Origin: Macrococcoides caseolyticum
Lineage (GTDB): Bacteria > Bacillota > Bacilli > Staphylococcales > Staphylococcaceae
DNA length: 64,000 nt
Direction of reading: 5' to 3'
Assembly: GCF_021366795.1 (NCBI RefSeq)
Contig: NZ_JAHCPS010000002.1
Location: 62,001 to 126,000, forward strand
Below, piece after piece: positions 62,415 through 64,000 of the stretch. The position numbers and the translations under genes are program-made. Numbering within the stretch: the first letter of the stretch is position 1; the number at the start of each line of letters is the position of its first letter. Under the pieces are notes generated by a model. The model was not told where the DNA came from. It worked only from the letters and a program-made list of their open reading frames with translations, and did no database searches.

Positions 62415-64000
62415 TTACTGTAATTGTGATTTAAAGTGATCAAATGTAGAAAATAAGAAAAATTTTTCTAATTGAAGCGCATCTAATCGCTTTTGGTAAC
62501 TTGGTGCGCTTTGTATTTCTCTCTTCTCCGGCGAATGATTTAATGTATAAGTCATTTCATGTTGAAAGATAAATTGAAGTTCTTTATAAACGTCCAACAT
62601 AAAAATAAGTGTTTCAGGTTTAACCTTTAACAAATCTATTAAATATCCGCCATCTGTTTCCAGATCAATCACTGGTTTCATCTTAAAGCATTTAAATAAT
62701 AATTTAAACCTATCCATATCAGGCATACCTTCAAAATAAATTTGGTTCTTCTTATGGAATATAAAATATACTGTATCTGCATCCATTGCGTCAAATGTTT
62801 TTTTGAAATTTTCAAATGAATCTGGTATATCCCTAAACACTATTTTATCATGCCCGAACACCGATTCGCCATAATAAAAATAATTTTCATTTCGTTTCGT
62901 TTGGTTAGGATGAATAATATATGCTACCGTTTCATCCTTTAAGAATGCAAACTTATTAGGATGTACATTTCTGAAATCCACCATTTTTGTATTTTCCGAC
63001 TGAATTTCAGAAACAACCATCTGTGGTGCTACATTTCCGTTCCATTCATTCAACTGTAATGTACCAGCTATATTAACCACACTTCCAGGCGGAAATTCAT
63101 TAGAAAGCATCCCATTTTGCCACATTAAACAATTGAGATTATCAGTCGTCTTAAACTTTAAATGCGCACCTTCCTGGCCGATTTGTTTTATTTCATTGAT
63201 CGTTTGATGATAAAGCGCAATAACAGGTGAAATAAAATCTGTTCCAAACGGTCTGAGTTTCTCCATATCACTTATATTAGTAACTGTGATTTCTTCTGGC
63301 TCTAGTATTGCGTCAATATTAACTATTGATGTAATCATTTCATCCTGTAATACTTCATCCAAATAAGCATTCACACTGCGTTCTAGTTGTTCTATATTGT
63401 CAATTGGTAACGTCATCCCAGCTGCCATATGATGTCCACCAAACTTCAAAATCCATTCCTGTGCATGCTGTAGACTATCATACATCGAAATTTGTTCAAT
63501 ACTTCTTGCTGAACCTTTCGCATAGTCATTCACATAATCTATGTTTAATACGATAGTTGGTAAATGGTATTTTTCTACAATCTTACTCGCCACTATTCCG
63601 AGAACCCCTTCATTCCAGTTCTCCTTTGCTAATACAAGAAAGCGATTACCATTGCTTATTTTTTCTTCTGCTTCAATCAATGCTTCTTTTGTAATCGATT
63701 CAACTATCGCTTTTCTTTCAATATTATAACTATCAACTTGTTCAGCCATCCAGGATGCTTCTTCATGCTCTGTCATTTGAAGTAATTCAGCAGCAATTCT
63801 TGCATCATCCAGCCTTCCAACAGCATTTAACCTTGGCCCAATAATAAACCCAACTGTTTCTTCAGTAATTTCTCCACTATAGTTCGCTTGTTTTAATAAT
63901 GCTTCAACACCAACAGGCGGTGTTTCATTAAGCATTTTTAGACCTTTTTTGACAAATGCTCTATTTTCACCTGTCATCGACACTAAATCACTGATTGTAC
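62415..64000 (-). CDS. recJ: Single-strand exonuclease RecJ, C-terminal part (truncated by window edge)
   Basis: 5'-3' single-stranded DNA exonuclease. The frame stays open to the window end and reads [13 protein letters not shown] before the first internal start codon, typical of the RecJ core, so the N-terminus (including the DHH catalytic motifs) lies beyond 64000. Present are [16 protein letters not shown], the DHHA1 motif [13 protein letters not shown] and the staphylococcal-type C-terminal extension. About 528 residues of an expected 750 or more. Confidence 0.95.
   Translation of the reverse strand, partial: TISDLVSMTGENRAFVKKGLKMLNETPPVGVEALLKQANYSGEITEETVGFIIGPRLNAVGRLDDARIAAELLQMTEHEEASWMAEQVDSYNIERKAIVESITKEALIEAEEKISNGNRFLVLAKENWNEGVLGIVASKIVEKYHLPTIVLNIDYVNDYAKGSARSIEQISMYDSLQHAQEWILKFGGHHMAAGMTLPIDNIEQLERSVNAYLDEVLQDEMITSIVNIDAILEPEEITVTNISDMEKLRPFGTDFISPVIALYHQTINEIKQIGQEGAHLKFKTTDNLNCLMWQNGMLSNEFPPGSVVNIAGTLQLNEWNGNVAPQMVVSEIQSENTKMVDFRNVHPNKFAFLKDETVAYIIHPNQTKRNENYFYYGESVFGHDKIVFRDIPDSFENFKKTFDAMDADTVYFIFHKKNQIYFEGMPDMDRFKLLFKCFKMKPVIDLETDGGYLIDLLKVKPETLIFMLDVYKELQFIFQHEMTYTLNHSPEKREIQSAPSYQKRLDALQLEKFFLFSTFDHFKSQLQ

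Overview
The window is a low-GC Firmicutes chromosome segment made almost entirely of conserved housekeeping genes. Gene order (ccpN-glyS, recO-era-cdd-dgkA-ybeY-phoH, floA cluster, hrcA-grpE-dnaK-dnaJ-prmA-rsmE, hemW-lepA-rpsT-holA-comE, yqeG to rsfS, mtnN-greA-udk-trhP-trmR-mltG, alaS-recD2-mnmA-iscS, cymR-rarA, tcdA-6S RNA-aspS-hisS-lytH-dtd-relA-apt-recJ) is that of Staphylococcaceae. Genes not expected at these places in Staphylococcus or Bacillus suggest a relative such as Macrococcus, but the genus is an inference. Nearly all genes are on the minus strand; the plus-strand exceptions are glyS, rpsT, yqzM, a luciferase-like oxidoreductase and rarA, plus one candidate small ORF.

Layout. 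1-2.6 kb: end of ppsR, ccpN, and a T-box with glyS. 2.6-9.2 kb: recO-to-phoH operon, then nfeD-like/floA and two small membrane-protein genes. 9.5-17.7 kb: rpsU, then the HrcA/CIRCE heat-shock operon running into prmA, rsmE and mtaB. 17.8-26.1 kb: hemW, lepA, rpsT, holA, yqzM and the competence genes comEA-EB-EC. 26.2-32.8 kb: the yqeG-to-yqeM ribosome/NAD/shikimate cluster, split between yqeH and yqeG by a tRNA-Gly and a two-gene SPFH (prohibitin-like) operon. 32.9-40 kb: mtnN, greA, udk, the wobble-uridine hydroxylation/methylation genes trhP2-trhP1-trmR, mltG and the ruvX cluster. 40-50 kb: alaS with T-box, recD2, a TPR protein, mnmA, cysteine desulfurase, a luciferase-like enzyme and cymR. 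50-64 kb: rarA, an ABC transporter, tcdA, 6S RNA, aspS/hisS with T-box, lytH, dtd, relA, apt and the start-less part of recJ.

The most interesting signal is regulatory. Three membrane-linked operons (nfeD-floA, the SPFH operon, and the ABC transporter) each carry an identical tandem site, TTAAGGT-N4-TTAAGGT, 37 or 38 bases upstream of a -10 box with no good -35. This is the architecture expected of promoters activated by an OmpR/PhoB-type response regulator, and it suggests an undescribed envelope-stress regulon that joins two SPFH membrane-scaffold systems to an exporter. At two of the three loci the site abuts a roughly 120-base intergenic repeat whose stems are kept by compensatory changes.

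Other signals worth attention are a palindrome and terminator-like hairpin controlling the trmR-trhP operon, a glyS T-box whose best promoter would cut into Stem I, a probable near-leaderless ccpN mRNA, and several unannotated small ORFs.
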